Source of the DNA: an uncultured Acetatifactor sp.
Lineage (GTDB): Bacteria > Bacillota > Clostridia > Lachnospirales > Lachnospiraceae
Length of the DNA stretch: 64,000 nt
Assembly (NCBI GenBank): GCA_910578815.1
Contig: CAJTSE010000021.1
Coordinates: 3,999 to 67,998, forward strand
Direction of reading: 5' to 3'
Shown here in pieces: positions 33,148-42,015 of this stretch; positions within the stretch are counted from its first letter, which is position 1; every line of letters starts with the position of its first letter. Below the pieces are notes generated by a model. It did not search any database and was not told where the DNA came from. It saw only the letters and a program-made list of their open reading frames with translations. Position numbers and translations under genes: made by a program.

Positions 33148-34224
33148 CTACTTAACAAAGATGTTTACAAGATCATTAAAGAAAATAAAGACCATCAAAA
33201 CCATAAAGAACACTAAACCAATAAAATGAACAACGCCTTCTTTCTCCGGCGGCACCGGTTTGCCCCGGATCACTTCCAGCAGCAAAAATACCAGTCTTCC
33301 TCCGTCTAAGGCAGGAACGGGAAGCAGATTTAAGATCCCAAGGTTCACAGACAGCATCAATGTAATATTAAGCATATTTAAAAAAACGCTCTGCCAGCCG
33401 TATTCTTTGGAGGCCTCGTAGGTGGCGCCTACCACATTCACTGCAATCCCCACGGGGCCGGCCACATCCTTTCTGGAAACCCTGCCCGTAAACAGCATAC
33501 CCAGACTGGTATAAGTCATCTTCACCGAATACCGCATCTCATACCAGGCATATTTCAGCGATTCTATCCCCCGTGGCTCTTTCACATCGGCGTTGCTGAT
33601 ACCCAGCAAATAGTATCCATATTCTTCATCGTACTGAGGCGTCACCGTGGTGGTATAACGCTCACCGTCCCGCTCATAAACCACCTCCAGGTCTCCACCC
33701 CGGTAAGACAACTGCATGTACAGAGAGATTTCCTGATAAAGGCAGACCTTCTCTCCATTCAATGAGATGATCCGGTCTCCGGGCTGAAGTCCCGCCGCCT
33801 GAGCGCCGCCTCCTTCAATCACCTGGGAGGCAATCGGATCCCTGGTAACACTCATGTTTACCATGATAATGGCAATGATAAAGGCCAGAAGCAGATTAAA
33901 CAGAGGGCCGGCCACCACCGTAGCAATCCTTGCCCAGACCTTTGCCTTCAAAAAGGAGCCCGGCCCCGGTTCCTTTGTCCCGCCTTCCGCTTCATCCTGA
34001 TCCGCTACGCCGTCCTCACCCTCAAACATGCAGGCACCGCCGATAGGAAACAGCTTCAGGGAATATTTTGTGCCTCCCTTATTACGGGAGATAATATTTG
34101 GTCCCATTCCCACCGAGAATTCTACTACATGGATGCCGTTTACCTTAGCAATCAGGAAATGCCCAAATTCATGAGCTATGACCACTACCCCGAAAATGAC
34201 AATAAATAAAATTAACGATACCAT
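33148..34224 (-). CDS. rseP: RIP metalloprotease RseP (site-2 protease)
   Basis: A 358-residue intramembrane zinc protease. HEFGH lies in the first helix (about residues 18-22), a PDZ domain at about 125-200 (GGGAQAAGLQPGDRIISLNGEKV), and the third zinc ligand in NLLPVPALDGGRLVFLLLE. It cleaves membrane-bound regulators such as anti-sigma factors and signal-peptide remnants. It follows dxr directly (start one base after the dxr stop), the standard cdsA-dxr-rseP order. Confidence 0.95.
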   Translation of the reverse strand: MVSLILFIVIFGVVVIAHEFGHFLIAKVNGIHVVEFSVGMGPNIISRNKGGTKYSLKLFPIGGACMFEGEDGVADQDEAEGGTKEPGPGSFLKAKVWARIATVVAGPLFNLLLAFIIAIIMVNMSVTRDPIASQVIEGGGAQAAGLQPGDRIISLNGEKVCLYQEISLYMQLSYRGGDLEVVYERDGERYTTTVTPQYDEEYGYYLLGISNADVKEPRGIESLKYAWYEMRYSVKMTYTSLGMLFTGRVSRKDVAGPVGIAVNVVGATYEASKEYGWQSVFLNMLNITLMLSVNLGILNLLPVPALDGGRLVFLLLEVIRGKPVPPEKEGVVHFIGLVFFMVLMVFIFFNDLVNIFVK

Positions 34225-35373
34225 TTAGCGCTTGATCCTTCCTGCAATATATTCATAGGTTTCCGCTTCCGCCTCCAAAACAGCCTCTATCCCCGGATTT
34301 GAAATTGGACTGTGGTGATCCATGGCCGCTTCGATCAGCTCAGGGATCTCCAAATATGCTATCCTTTTATCCAAAAACATAGCCACTGCTTTCTCGTTTG
34401 CAGCATTATATACCGTGGGCATGGTGCCCCCCTGCCCTGCTGCCCGATAAGCCAGAGCCAGCCCACGGAAGGTATCCGGATCCGGCTTTTCAAAAGTGAG
34501 ACTTCCCAACTCAAAAAGATCCAGGCGCTTGCCGTCCATGGGCCGCCTGTCGGGATAAAACAACGCATACTGGATAGGAAGCTTCATGTCCGGCATTCCC
34601 ATCTGGGCAATGACTGCCCCATCCACATACTGCACCGCAGAATGCAGGATGCTCTGAGGATGCACCACTACCTGAATCCTGTCAAGCTCTACGTTGAACA
34701 GCCATTTGGCCTCCATCACTTCCAGCCCCTTATTCACCATCGTGGAAGAATCAATGGTGATCTTCCGCCCCATGGACCAGTTGGGATGCTTCAAGGCATC
34801 TTCCACCTTTATCTCCGAAAGCTGCTCTTTGGACCAGCCTCGGAACGGTCCTCCTGACGCGGTCAGCAAAATCTTTTCGATTTTATTCGCAGGTTCTCCG
34901 TTCAGGGACTGAAAGATCGCACTATGTTCACTGTCCACCGGAAGTATGGATACACCGCACTCCTTCGCCAGAGGCATGATGATATGCCCGGCCGTCACCA
35001 GCGTTTCCTTATTGGCAAGGGCAATATCCTTACCCGCGCGGATAGCCGCAATCGTAGGCCTGATACCGATCATTCCCACAATGGCCGTAACTAATACCTG
35101 ACTATCCGAAGAAACCGCAATTTCCAACAAGCCTTCCATTCCAGAAAGGATCTTCACATCCAGATCCCTGACTCTTTCCCGCAGATCTGCAGCCGCCTCC
35201 CTGCTCCACATCACAGCCTGCCCTGGCTTAAATTCCCGGATCTGACGTTCCATCGCCTCCACGCTGCTGCCTGCCGCCAAAGCAGTCACCTTCAGATCCG
35301 GATTGCTGCGTACCACTTCCAGCGTCTGCGTACCAATAGACCCTGTAGAGCCTAAAATTGCTATCTTTTTCAT
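34225..35373 (-). CDS. dxr: 1-deoxy-D-xylulose 5-phosphate reductoisomerase
   Basis: A 382-residue NADPH-dependent enzyme that makes 2-C-methyl-D-erythritol 4-phosphate, the committed MEP step. The dinucleotide fold begins ILGSTGSIGTQTLEVVR; metal and substrate residues lie in PVDSEHSAIFQSL and the flexible loop LTASGGPFRGWS; the mid region has IDSSTMVNKGLEVMEA. It overlaps nothing but sits two bases from cdsA and one from rseP, a tight operon. ispF of the same pathway is at 11.3 kb. Confidence 0.97.
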   Translation of the reverse strand: MKKIAILGSTGSIGTQTLEVVRSNPDLKVTALAAGSSVEAMERQIREFKPGQAVMWSREAAADLRERVRDLDVKILSGMEGLLEIAVSSDSQVLVTAIVGMIGIRPTIAAIRAGKDIALANKETLVTAGHIIMPLAKECGVSILPVDSEHSAIFQSLNGEPANKIEKILLTASGGPFRGWSKEQLSEIKVEDALKHPNWSMGRKITIDSSTMVNKGLEVMEAKWLFNVELDRIQVVVHPQSILHSAVQYVDGAVIAQMGMPDMKLPIQYALFYPDRRPMDGKRLDLFELGSLTFEKPDPDTFRGLALAYRAAGQGGTMPTVYNAANEKAVAMFLDKRIAYLEIPELIEAAMDHHSPISNPGIEAVLEAEAETYEYIAGRIKR

Positions 35374-35374
35374 A

Positions 35375-36220
35375 TCACATTAACTCCCCAGCAAAAAAAA
35401 CAATCAGGAAATAAGTCAGCGGAGCCGTCACGATCACGCTGTCAAAGCGGTCCATGATCCCACCGTGTCCCGGTATCAGCTTCCCGTAATCCTTAATATT
35501 CCTGTTCCGCTTGATCGCCGAGGCCGCCAGATCTCCAAGCATGCCTGCCACACCCCCCAAAGCACAGATCAGCCCCACCAGGCCAAGCTGCTTCGGGCCC
35601 CGAATCCCCAGGCAGGCTGCATAAATCACGCCAATCAACGCTGCTCCGGCCACCCCGCCGATACAGCCCGCCAACGTTTTCTTGGGACTAAGAACGGGGA
35701 ATACCTTTCTTTTTCCGATCAGTTTTCCCACGCAGTAAGCACAGGTATCACAGCCCCAGGCGCTGATTAATATCAGCCACACCTGAATGATACCGCTTTT
35801 GTACATTCTGGTGTGATCAATAAAGGACAGCATCACCGGTGCATACAGGAAAGCAAAAATCGACGCCGTAACGGATTCTACCTGATACTTGGGAAAGGAC
35901 AGCACATAGACCAGCAGTTCCCCCAAAAAAAGGAACACTAGGCAGGGAAGTATGTAAAAAAGTCTCTGGCCTTCCAATATTCCCACATCCCGAAGCAAAA
36001 GCACCCCGTAGTAAAGGGTTACGGCTGCCGCTCCCACCAGCTCCTGGACGCCAATGCCCTTTCCGCCTTCCTTTCTGACCCCCAGTGCTTTTGTCAGCTC
36101 TAAAAAACCAATCAGGGAAACCACATACAAAACTACGGGGAGCAGCGGCGCTCCCACCCACAAGGAAGCGAAGGCGATTACAAGCAGCACCGCTCCGCTT
36201 AAAAGTCTGATCCAAAACAT
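35375..36220 (-). CDS. cdsA: Phosphatidate cytidylyltransferase
   Basis: A 281-residue integral membrane enzyme with about eight helices making CDP-diacylglycerol for phospholipid synthesis. The CDP-alcohol signature near the C-terminus is seen in KDYGKLIPGHGGIMDRFDSVI, preceded by GDLAASAIKRN; WGCDTCAYCVGKLIGKRKVFPVLSPKKT is also typical. Four bases separate it from uppS. Confidence 0.95.
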   Translation of the reverse strand: MFWIRLLSGAVLLVIAFASLWVGAPLLPVVLYVVSLIGFLELTKALGVRKEGGKGIGVQELVGAAAVTLYYGVLLLRDVGILEGQRLFYILPCLVFLFLGELLVYVLSFPKYQVESVTASIFAFLYAPVMLSFIDHTRMYKSGIIQVWLILISAWGCDTCAYCVGKLIGKRKVFPVLSPKKTLAGCIGGVAGAALIGVIYAACLGIRGPKQLGLVGLICALGGVAGMLGDLAASAIKRNRNIKDYGKLIPGHGGIMDRFDSVIVTAPLTYFLIVFFAGELM

Positions 36221-36224
36221 CAGG

Positions 36225-36944
36225 TCACCCCTCCTTCACTCCGCCGTATTTTCTGTCTCTATGATTATATGCCTCCACGGCTTTTATCAATTCTTCTTTC
36301 GTAAAATCCGGCCAGGGTACGGGAGTAAAATAAAATTCCGTGTAGGCCAGCTGCCACAGAAGAAAGTTGGAAATTCTCTGCTCATTACAGGTTCGAATCA
36401 AAAGATCTGGGTCTGGAATCCCCGCCGTATCTAAAAATCCGGCAAATCTATCCTCCGTAGCCTTCTCCGGCTCCAGCTCCCCCGATGCTATAGCCGCCGC
36501 CATCCTCTTTGCCCCGCGCAAAATCTCATCCCTGCCGCCGTAATTGATGGCAATCTGAAAATGCAGTCCGTCATTTTCTCTGGTGGCTTCCTCCAGCTCT
36601 TCGATGCGGGTGCGGATGTCCTCGTCCAGCCGGGATTTCTCCCCCAGCACACGGACGCACATACGGTTTTTCCTGGCCGTCTGCAGGCAAGTTTTCATAT
36701 AATTTCGCAGAAGCTTCATCAAAGCGTCCACTTCGTCCTTCGGCCTGTTCCAGTTCTCCGTAGAAAAGGCGTAGACTGTCAGATATTGGATTCCCATCCT
36801 GTACGCTTCCTCACAGATCGTCTCCACCGTCTTAGCACCCTGTACATGTCCGTAATTGCGGGGCAGCCCCTTTGCCTTCGCCCAGCGCCCGTTTCCGTCC
36901 AAAATAATCGCCACATGCTGCGGCATCTTCAAATCCTCGCCCAT
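36225..36944 (-). CDS. uppS: Isoprenyl transferase (undecaprenyl diphosphate synthase)
   Basis: A 239-residue cis-prenyltransferase that builds the C55 lipid carrier for wall synthesis. Motifs: HVAIILDGNGRWAKAKG (metal Asp), NYGHVQGAKTV, AFSTENWNRP, INYGGRDEI, and PDLLIRTCNEQRISNFLLWQ. The start at 36944 (MGEDLKMPQH) has AGGGG about 9 bases upstream; a second ATG at 36926 also has a good site (GAGG), so either may be used. Longer N-terminal extensions are rejected. Confidence 0.95.
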   Translation of the reverse strand: MGEDLKMPQHVAIILDGNGRWAKAKGLPRNYGHVQGAKTVETICEEAYRMGIQYLTVYAFSTENWNRPKDEVDALMKLLRNYMKTCLQTARKNRMCVRVLGEKSRLDEDIRTRIEELEEATRENDGLHFQIAINYGGRDEILRGAKRMAAAIASGELEPEKATEDRFAGFLDTAGIPDPDLLIRTCNEQRISNFLLWQLAYTEFYFTPVPWPDFTKEELIKAVEAYNHRDRKYGGVKEG

Positions 36945-37043
36945 ACAGTCAGCCCCTCTCAAACCCGCACACATCCGTTTTCTGCGGAGACTTAACAAAG
37001 AGGGAGCGGAAACACTTCCGCTCCCCCGCTTTTGCCTCAAAAT

Positions 37044-37595
37044 CTAGACAGTCAAAATTTCCTTTGACTTATTTTCCATCATGGCATCAATATCCTTGAT
37101 GAATTTATCCGTCAGCTTTTGCAGCTCTTCCTCCAGCTGCTTGATCTCATCCTCGGAAACCTCGGTCTTGGCCAGCTTTTTAAAGGCATCGTTTCCGTCT
37201 CTGCGGATATTGCGGACAGCCACCCTGCCGTCCTCCGCCTTTTTCTTTATTTCCTTCACCAAATCCTTTCTGCGCTCTTCTGTCAGTTCCGGAAATACAA
37301 GCCGGATCACATTGCCGTCATTCGTAGGATTGATCCCGATGTCCGATACCTGAATCGCCTTTTCAATCTCCTTCAGCAATGATTTCTCCCAGGGGGCAAT
37401 CTGAATGATGCGCGCCTCCGGCACGGTCACGTTGCCTACCTGCTGAATCGGCGTGGGTGTCCCGTAATAATCCACCCGCAGCTTATCCAGCACATGAGGG
37501 TTCGCTCTGCCCGCACGAATGGCTGCGTAATCGGCTTCAAGAAACTCATAAGCCTTCTTCATTTTATCTGCATACTGCTGTAATCTGGAATCCAT
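37044..37595 (-). CDS. frr: Ribosome recycling factor
   Basis: A 183-residue two-domain tRNA-mimic that, with EF-G, splits ribosomes after termination. The helical domain has YAAIRAGRANPHVLDKLRVDYYG at residues about 24-46 and VRNIRRDGNDAFKKL later; the beta domain has IQIAPWEKSLLKEIEKAI. It lies 33 bases downstream of pyrH. Confidence 0.98.
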   Translation of the reverse strand: MDSRLQQYADKMKKAYEFLEADYAAIRAGRANPHVLDKLRVDYYGTPTPIQQVGNVTVPEARIIQIAPWEKSLLKEIEKAIQVSDIGINPTNDGNVIRLVFPELTEERRKDLVKEIKKKAEDGRVAVRNIRRDGNDAFKKLAKTEVSEDEIKQLEEELQKLTDKFIKDIDAMMENKSKEILTV

Positions 37596-37628
37596 ATCTG
37601 TTTTCTCCTTACACTTTGGTTACACGCT

Positions 37629-38324
37629 TTAAACTAATATCCGGGTCCCGGTAAACTTTCCCTTAACGGCATTGACAATACTGTTTTCCCCCTTCAGGCC
37701 AAATACCCACATGGGCATGTGGTTATCCCTGGCCATAATGGACGCGGTCATATCCACCACCTGGAGATTCTTATCAATCACTTCTTCAATAGAAACCGCA
37801 TCATATTTTTTAGCGGCAGGATTTTTACCGGGGTCGTCATCATAAACACCGTCAATAGACTTTGCGAGCAAAATCACCTCTGCCTCCACCTCGATGGCTC
37901 GAAGCACCACCCCCGTATCCGTCGAAAAACAAGGATGTCCTGTACCTCCTGCAAAAAAGACCACCTGTCCCTGCTCAAAATATTTGTTTGCCCGATCCTT
38001 CGAAAAAAGTTTTGTGAAGGATCCGCACTCAAAAGGAGTCAAAATGCTGGTTTTCATCCCTTCGGAGCGAAAAATTTCAGACACATAAATACAGTTCATA
38101 ACCGTAGCCAGCATCCCGATTTGGTCCGCCTTGGTACGATCAATGTTTTCACTGGTCCGTCCTCTCCAAAAATTTCCGCCGCCCGTAACGATACCAACCT
38201 GAATGCCGTCCTCCACCAGCTGCTTCACCTGAAGAGCAACACCCCTTACCGTCGCTTCGTCAAATCCGGTCTTCTTGTCTCCTGCCAACGCTTCTCCGCT
38301 GAGCTTTAATAAAATTCTGCGCAT
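37629..38324 (-). CDS. pyrH: Uridylate kinase
   Basis: A 231-residue hexameric UMP kinase of the amino acid kinase fold. It begins RRILLKLSGEALAG; GIVTGGGNFWRGR and FAGGTGHPCFSTDTGVVLRAIE form the phosphate and UMP sites; KSIDGVYDDDP is the nucleotide loop. It converts UMP to UDP. First of the pyrH-frr-uppS-cdsA-dxr-rseP series. Confidence 0.97.
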   Translation of the reverse strand: MRRILLKLSGEALAGDKKTGFDEATVRGVALQVKQLVEDGIQVGIVTGGGNFWRGRTSENIDRTKADQIGMLATVMNCIYVSEIFRSEGMKTSILTPFECGSFTKLFSKDRANKYFEQGQVVFFAGGTGHPCFSTDTGVVLRAIEVEAEVILLAKSIDGVYDDDPGKNPAAKKYDAVSIEEVIDKNLQVVDMTASIMARDNHMPMWVFGLKGENSIVNAVKGKFTGTRILV

Positions 38325-38380
38325 AATGCCCCTCCTGCAGTCCGACTTCAGCCTTAAAATAATCCAATATTATCGTTGTC

Positions 38381-39619
38381 TTACTTATCCTTCTGTTCTC
38401 CCTGCTTTGTTTTTGTCTTGCGGGGAGGCTCAGGCTTATACTCGTCAAAGAAGGAGGTAGGGCTGACATCCGCATAGCACTGTGAACACATACCTTCGAT
38501 CACCGCACCGTTGTTGATCTGTACGGATTTGGACTTGATATTGCCCATAACGATGGCAGAAGCATCCAGAATCACAGGTCCCTGTACGTCGATGTCTCCC
38601 TTGACAGCGCCGGCAATCGCCGCACTTGTAGCCGTAATGTTGCCGATAATAACCGCGCTGGCACCGATCTTAACCGCGCCCTCACTCACAACCTCGCCGT
38701 TTATTTTTGCGCTCTCCGCATAAATTTCAGCCGCTTTGGAGTTACCGTTCACATGCCCGGTAATATTCAGCTTACCCAAAGCATCAATATTTCCGTTCAC
38801 CGTGCCGATCACATCTATAGAGCCCTGGGTGGAAATATCACCTGTAATGGTCATTCCCTCCGTAATAACAGAGGTCTCATCTGATACCTCCAAGTCTCTT
38901 CCATAATCCATTTCTTCCATCATATCCATTTCTTCCTCTTCTCCTTTACTTTCTTCTAATTCATAGTTTTCGGTCATATCTTCCACCGCTTCAGCCTGTA
39001 CCGCTTGTTCCGGCATTTCCGAATTGAGATCGGTGCCCGTTTCCTCCGCCAGCATCTCCGTCAACAGCTTCTCCATCTCATCATCGCTGCTTTCTGCTTC
39101 CTGTGCCTCCGGCTCCGCCGTGGTCCAGGACTCCTGCTCTGTCTTCAGTCCTTCGAAGCCACCCGCCGAATCTCCGGCTGCAAAATCGGTCTCAGATGCA
39201 CCAAAGCTGTCTGCAAAGCCCTGACCCGCAGTATCCGCCTCCAGCATTCCAAAGCCATCTGCAAAGTCCTGACCTGCAGCATCCGCCTCCGGCATTCCAA
39301 AGCCGTCTGCAAAGTCCTGACCTGCAGCATCTGCCTCCGGCATTCCAAAGCCGTCTGCAAAGTCCTGACCCGCAACATCCGCCTCCGGCATTCCAAACTC
39401 TGCCACAGACTCTGATTCTGCCGTCTCCGGCTGTGTACCATCTGAAAACTCCGCTCCCGTTTCCTCCGGAAACGGAATCTCGTCAATATTCTTCAGCATC
39501 TCTTCCAACGAAACCTCAGATGCTTCTGTCGGTTCCTCCGCCTTGTGCTTTTCGTCCTCAGGCATCAGTTCATTTACAGCCTGAGACAAATCTTCCTTTA
39601 AGTCTGAGAAAAAACCCAT
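38381..39619 (-). CDS. Bactofilin-type polymer-forming protein with repeat-rich acidic N-terminus
   Basis: A 412-residue protein. The bactofilin core lies at about 255-380: SVITEGMTITGDISTQGSID, then regular GxVxGNIxA-type turns (TVNGNIDALGKLNITGHVNG), expected to form a beta-helix that polymerises into a cytoskeletal filament. Residues 60-160 hold four or five 16-residue acidic repeats such as GMPEADAAGQDFADGF. After the core comes EGMCSQCYAD, a CxxC pair, and a basic tail. Such long acidic linkers are unusual for bactofilins, normally 120-200 residues. It follows the deacetylase by 23 bases, suggesting a wall-related role. Confidence 0.88.
   Translation of the reverse strand: MGFFSDLKEDLSQAVNELMPEDEKHKAEEPTEASEVSLEEMLKNIDEIPFPEETGAEFSDGTQPETAESESVAEFGMPEADVAGQDFADGFGMPEADAAGQDFADGFGMPEADAAGQDFADGFGMLEADTAGQGFADSFGASETDFAAGDSAGGFEGLKTEQESWTTAEPEAQEAESSDDEMEKLLTEMLAEETGTDLNSEMPEQAVQAEAVEDMTENYELEESKGEEEEMDMMEEMDYGRDLEVSDETSVITEGMTITGDISTQGSIDVIGTVNGNIDALGKLNITGHVNGNSKAAEIYAESAKINGEVVSEGAVKIGASAVIIGNITATSAAIAGAVKGDIDVQGPVILDASAIVMGNIKSKSVQINNGAVIEGMCSQCYADVSPTSFFDEYKPEPPRKTKTKQGEQKDK
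39190..39405 (-). repeat. 48-bp tandem repeats in the bactofilin gene
   Basis: Four to five in-frame copies of a 48-base unit encode GM(P/L)EAD(A/V/T)AGQ(D/G)FAD(G/S)F. Adjacent copies are nearly identical, pointing to recent slippage or recombination. Confidence 0.88.
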
Positions 39620-39642
39620 TGTAAATCAAACCCTCCATTCAT

Positions 39643-40743
39643 TCATTGGTCACCGGGCGTTTCCGGCCGGCGTTGAATATGTTGAACCAGCTCCGTATCT
39701 TCAGTAATCGGCAGAATCACCGTATCCTCCAGAGCCAAAATGTTCTCAATAATTGTAGGCAGCGCCTCCACTGTAGTCGGCTTCGATGCCGAATCGTGCA
39801 TTAATATTACAGATGTCTCAAATCTTTCAATATCCGCCGTACAGTTCTCCACCAGTGTTTCCACGGAAAGAAGCGTTGCACCTCCGTCACCGGAAGATAT
39901 ATTCCAATCGAAAAAACGCACTTCCTGAGTGTCAAGATAATCCGCAAACTCTTCCATACTTAAATGGCTGACCGAGTTGGAGCTTCCTCCGGGAAAACGA
40001 TAGACCTTGCTTTCCACCCCTGTAACCTCATACACATAATCCCTTATCTTTTCATAATCCCCGGCAAAATCCTCAACAGACTTATAGATTTCCGAATACT
40101 TGTGACTGTATGAGTGCATCCCAAGAGTATGTCCTCTGTCTACAATCTCCTGCATTGCCTCCCGCGCGGAATCGCTCTCCTTCCCTACCACAAAAAAGGT
40201 AGCCTTTACTCCATAGCTGTCCAGTATGTCCAAAATATCATTCGTATATTTGCTGGGGCCGTCGTCAAAGGTCAGGTATACCTTATGGGCAGCAGTTATT
40301 TCTTCTTCTGGTTCCCCGGTTTCTTCCGGTTCATTCCTATCCCCCGGCCGGCCGGTTATTTCCTCGTCAGACCCGGATTCCGAATCCGCCTCCCCGCCTG
40401 ATGCAAGCCCGGACTCCTGTCCCGACTGCCTGTACTCCCCGTTGTCCGAACCGGCAAAAATATCGTTTGCACCGCTTTCGCCGCTGACCGCCGTTAAGCC
40501 CTTCAGCTCTTCCAGCTGCTGTCTCTGTTCCCTCACAATGCCTGTCAATGTCTCCACCTGCATTATTAGATTATCCAGAGTCTTGTCCGCATTTTGAATA
40601 CGGTCCAGCAAAATAAAACACAGGACAATGGGAAGCATGATGACCGCCACTGCTGACAGGATAATACATTTTTTCAGCCTTTGTACACGCTGTCGTTTGG
40701 CGGCAGCCGTCCGCTTATTGTCCTCCGCCATAATACCATCCAT
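39643..40743 (-). CDS. Polysaccharide deacetylase family protein, membrane-anchored
   Basis: About 366 residues. A single anchor helix (IILSAVAVIMLPIVLCFILL) follows a basic head; then a coiled-coil segment (NADKTLDNLIMQVETLTGIVREQ), an acidic Gly/Ser linker and a NodB domain at about 160-360: KVYLTFDDGPSKYT (catalytic Asp pair), THTLGMHSYSHKY (metal His), YRFPGGSS and ILMHDS. It should deacetylate peptidoglycan or a wall glycan outside the cell. The start is unclear: ATG at 40743 or 40731; a TATACT at 40767-40772 suggests transcription begins near 40760. Confidence 0.88.
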   Translation of the reverse strand: MDGIMAEDNKRTAAAKRQRVQRLKKCIILSAVAVIMLPIVLCFILLDRIQNADKTLDNLIMQVETLTGIVREQRQQLEELKGLTAVSGESGANDIFAGSDNGEYRQSGQESGLASGGEADSESGSDEEITGRPGDRNEPEETGEPEEEITAAHKVYLTFDDGPSKYTNDILDILDSYGVKATFFVVGKESDSAREAMQEIVDRGHTLGMHSYSHKYSEIYKSVEDFAGDYEKIRDYVYEVTGVESKVYRFPGGSSNSVSHLSMEEFADYLDTQEVRFFDWNISSGDGGATLLSVETLVENCTADIERFETSVILMHDSASKPTTVEALPTIIENILALEDTVILPITEDTELVQHIQRRPETPGDQ

Positions 40744-40855
40744 TCCATTTTCACTTTTCAACCTTTAGTATAGCATATTCCGACTTGTTCGAAAAGATAA
40801 AAATGAAATTTTTTAATTTCTGCCAGCTTAAGCTCTGCCGCATCTTTTCGTCCTC

Positions 40856-40884
40856 TTGCAGGATTTTCGGGAATATGCTACAAT
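40856..40884 (+). promoter_or_regulatory. Promoter of the DAHP synthase gene
   Basis: TTGCAG and TACAAT with a 17-base spacer, about 95 bases before the ATG. The leader ends in a GCCGC/GCGGC hairpin just before the ribosome site. Confidence 0.7.
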
Positions 40885-40978
40885 AACCCCGCGCACTGAC
40901 AGAAAGCGTTAAGCGCCGTCTTCAAAAAGCAGTTCACCCAAATTTATGTGCCGCTTACGCGGCGGAATGAGAGGACAT

Positions 40979-42007
40979 ATGAGTTTTGAATTTATCAAAA
41001 AATTACCCACTCCCGCAGAGATTCGGGAACAGTTTCCGCTTCCTGCGGACCTGGTGAAAATAAAGGAGGCCCGCGACGCAGAGATCAGAGAAGTGCTTAC
41101 CGGCAAAAGCAGTAAGTTCCTTGTCATCATTGGTCCCTGCTCCGCAGACAACGAAGCATCGGTCTGCGACTATGTGACCCGCCTGGCCAGGGTCAATGAA
41201 AAAGTCAGCGACAAATTGATCCTGATTCCCCGGATCTACACAAACAAGCCTCGCACCACAGGCGAAGGATACAAGGGAATTGTTCACCAACCGGACCCCG
41301 AAGGAAAGCCTGATTTTCTTTCCGGGCTGATCGCCATGCGGAAAATGCACATACGTGCCATTGCAGAGACCGGCCTGACTGCCGCGGATGAAATGCTGTA
41401 TCCCGAAAACTGGCGCTATGTATCGGACATTCTTTCTTATGTGGCCATCGGTGCCCGTTCCGTGGAAGATCAGCAGCACCGATTAACGGTCAGCGGCTTT
41501 GACGTGGCGGCCGGGATGAAAAATCCCACCAGCGGCGATCTGTCCGTTATGCTGAATTCCGTTTATGCAGCCCAGCATCCGCATTCCTTTATTTACCGCG
41601 GCTGGGAAGTCAATACCACCGGCAACGACCTGACCCACACCGTACTGCGGGGCGCAACCAACAAACACGGAAACAATATTCCAAACTACCATTATGAAGA
41701 TCTGAATCTGCTGTTGGAAATGTATGAAAAGACGGATTTAAAGAATCCCGCCTGCGTGATTGATGCCAACCACTCCAATTCTGGGAAACAATATCAACAG
41801 CAAATCCGTATCGTAAAAGAGGTTATGCACAGCCGAAAATTGAACCCGGACATTCACAAGCTGGTAAAAGGCGTTATGATCGAGAGCTATATTGAGGAAG
41901 GCTGTCAAAAGGTTGGCGGGGGAATCTACGGAAAATCCATCACCGATCCCTGCCTGGGATGGGAAGCGTCGGAAAAGCTGATCTATGATATTGCAGAATA
42001 CGAGTGA
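40979..42007 (+). CDS. 3-deoxy-7-phosphoheptulonate synthase (type I DAHP synthase)
   Basis: A 342-residue enzyme joining phosphoenolpyruvate and erythrose 4-phosphate, the first step of aromatic amino acid synthesis. The AroFGH-type sequence shows LVIIGPCSADNE, LIPRIYTNKPRT, KNPTSGDL, VLRGATNKHGNNIPNYH and DANHSNSGK with the metal-binding residues. ATG at 40979 follows AGAGGA. It overlaps nothing downstream but ends eight bases before the acetyltransferase start, so the two are probably co-transcribed. Confidence 0.96.
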   Translation: MSFEFIKKLPTPAEIREQFPLPADLVKIKEARDAEIREVLTGKSSKFLVIIGPCSADNEASVCDYVTRLARVNEKVSDKLILIPRIYTNKPRTTGEGYKGIVHQPDPEGKPDFLSGLIAMRKMHIRAIAETGLTAADEMLYPENWRYVSDILSYVAIGARSVEDQQHRLTVSGFDVAAGMKNPTSGDLSVMLNSVYAAQHPHSFIYRGWEVNTTGNDLTHTVLRGATNKHGNNIPNYHYEDLNLLLEMYEKTDLKNPACVIDANHSNSGKQYQQQIRIVKEVMHSRKLNPDIHKLVKGVMIESYIEEGCQKVGGGIYGKSITDPCLGWEASEKLIYDIAEYE

Positions 42008-42015
42008 GGATGCTC

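Noticed and set aside
36394..36410. TTCGAATC resembling a tRNA T-loop
   Set aside because: Inside uppS coding sequence with no acceptor or anticodon stems around it. No tRNA found in the window.
39190..39405. Second candidate repeat array
   Set aside because: In-frame 48-bp protein repeats of the bactofilin, no spacers.
39103..39624. Proline/serine-rich ORF opposite the bactofilin gene
   Set aside because: Mirror image of the acidic repeats of the bactofilin.
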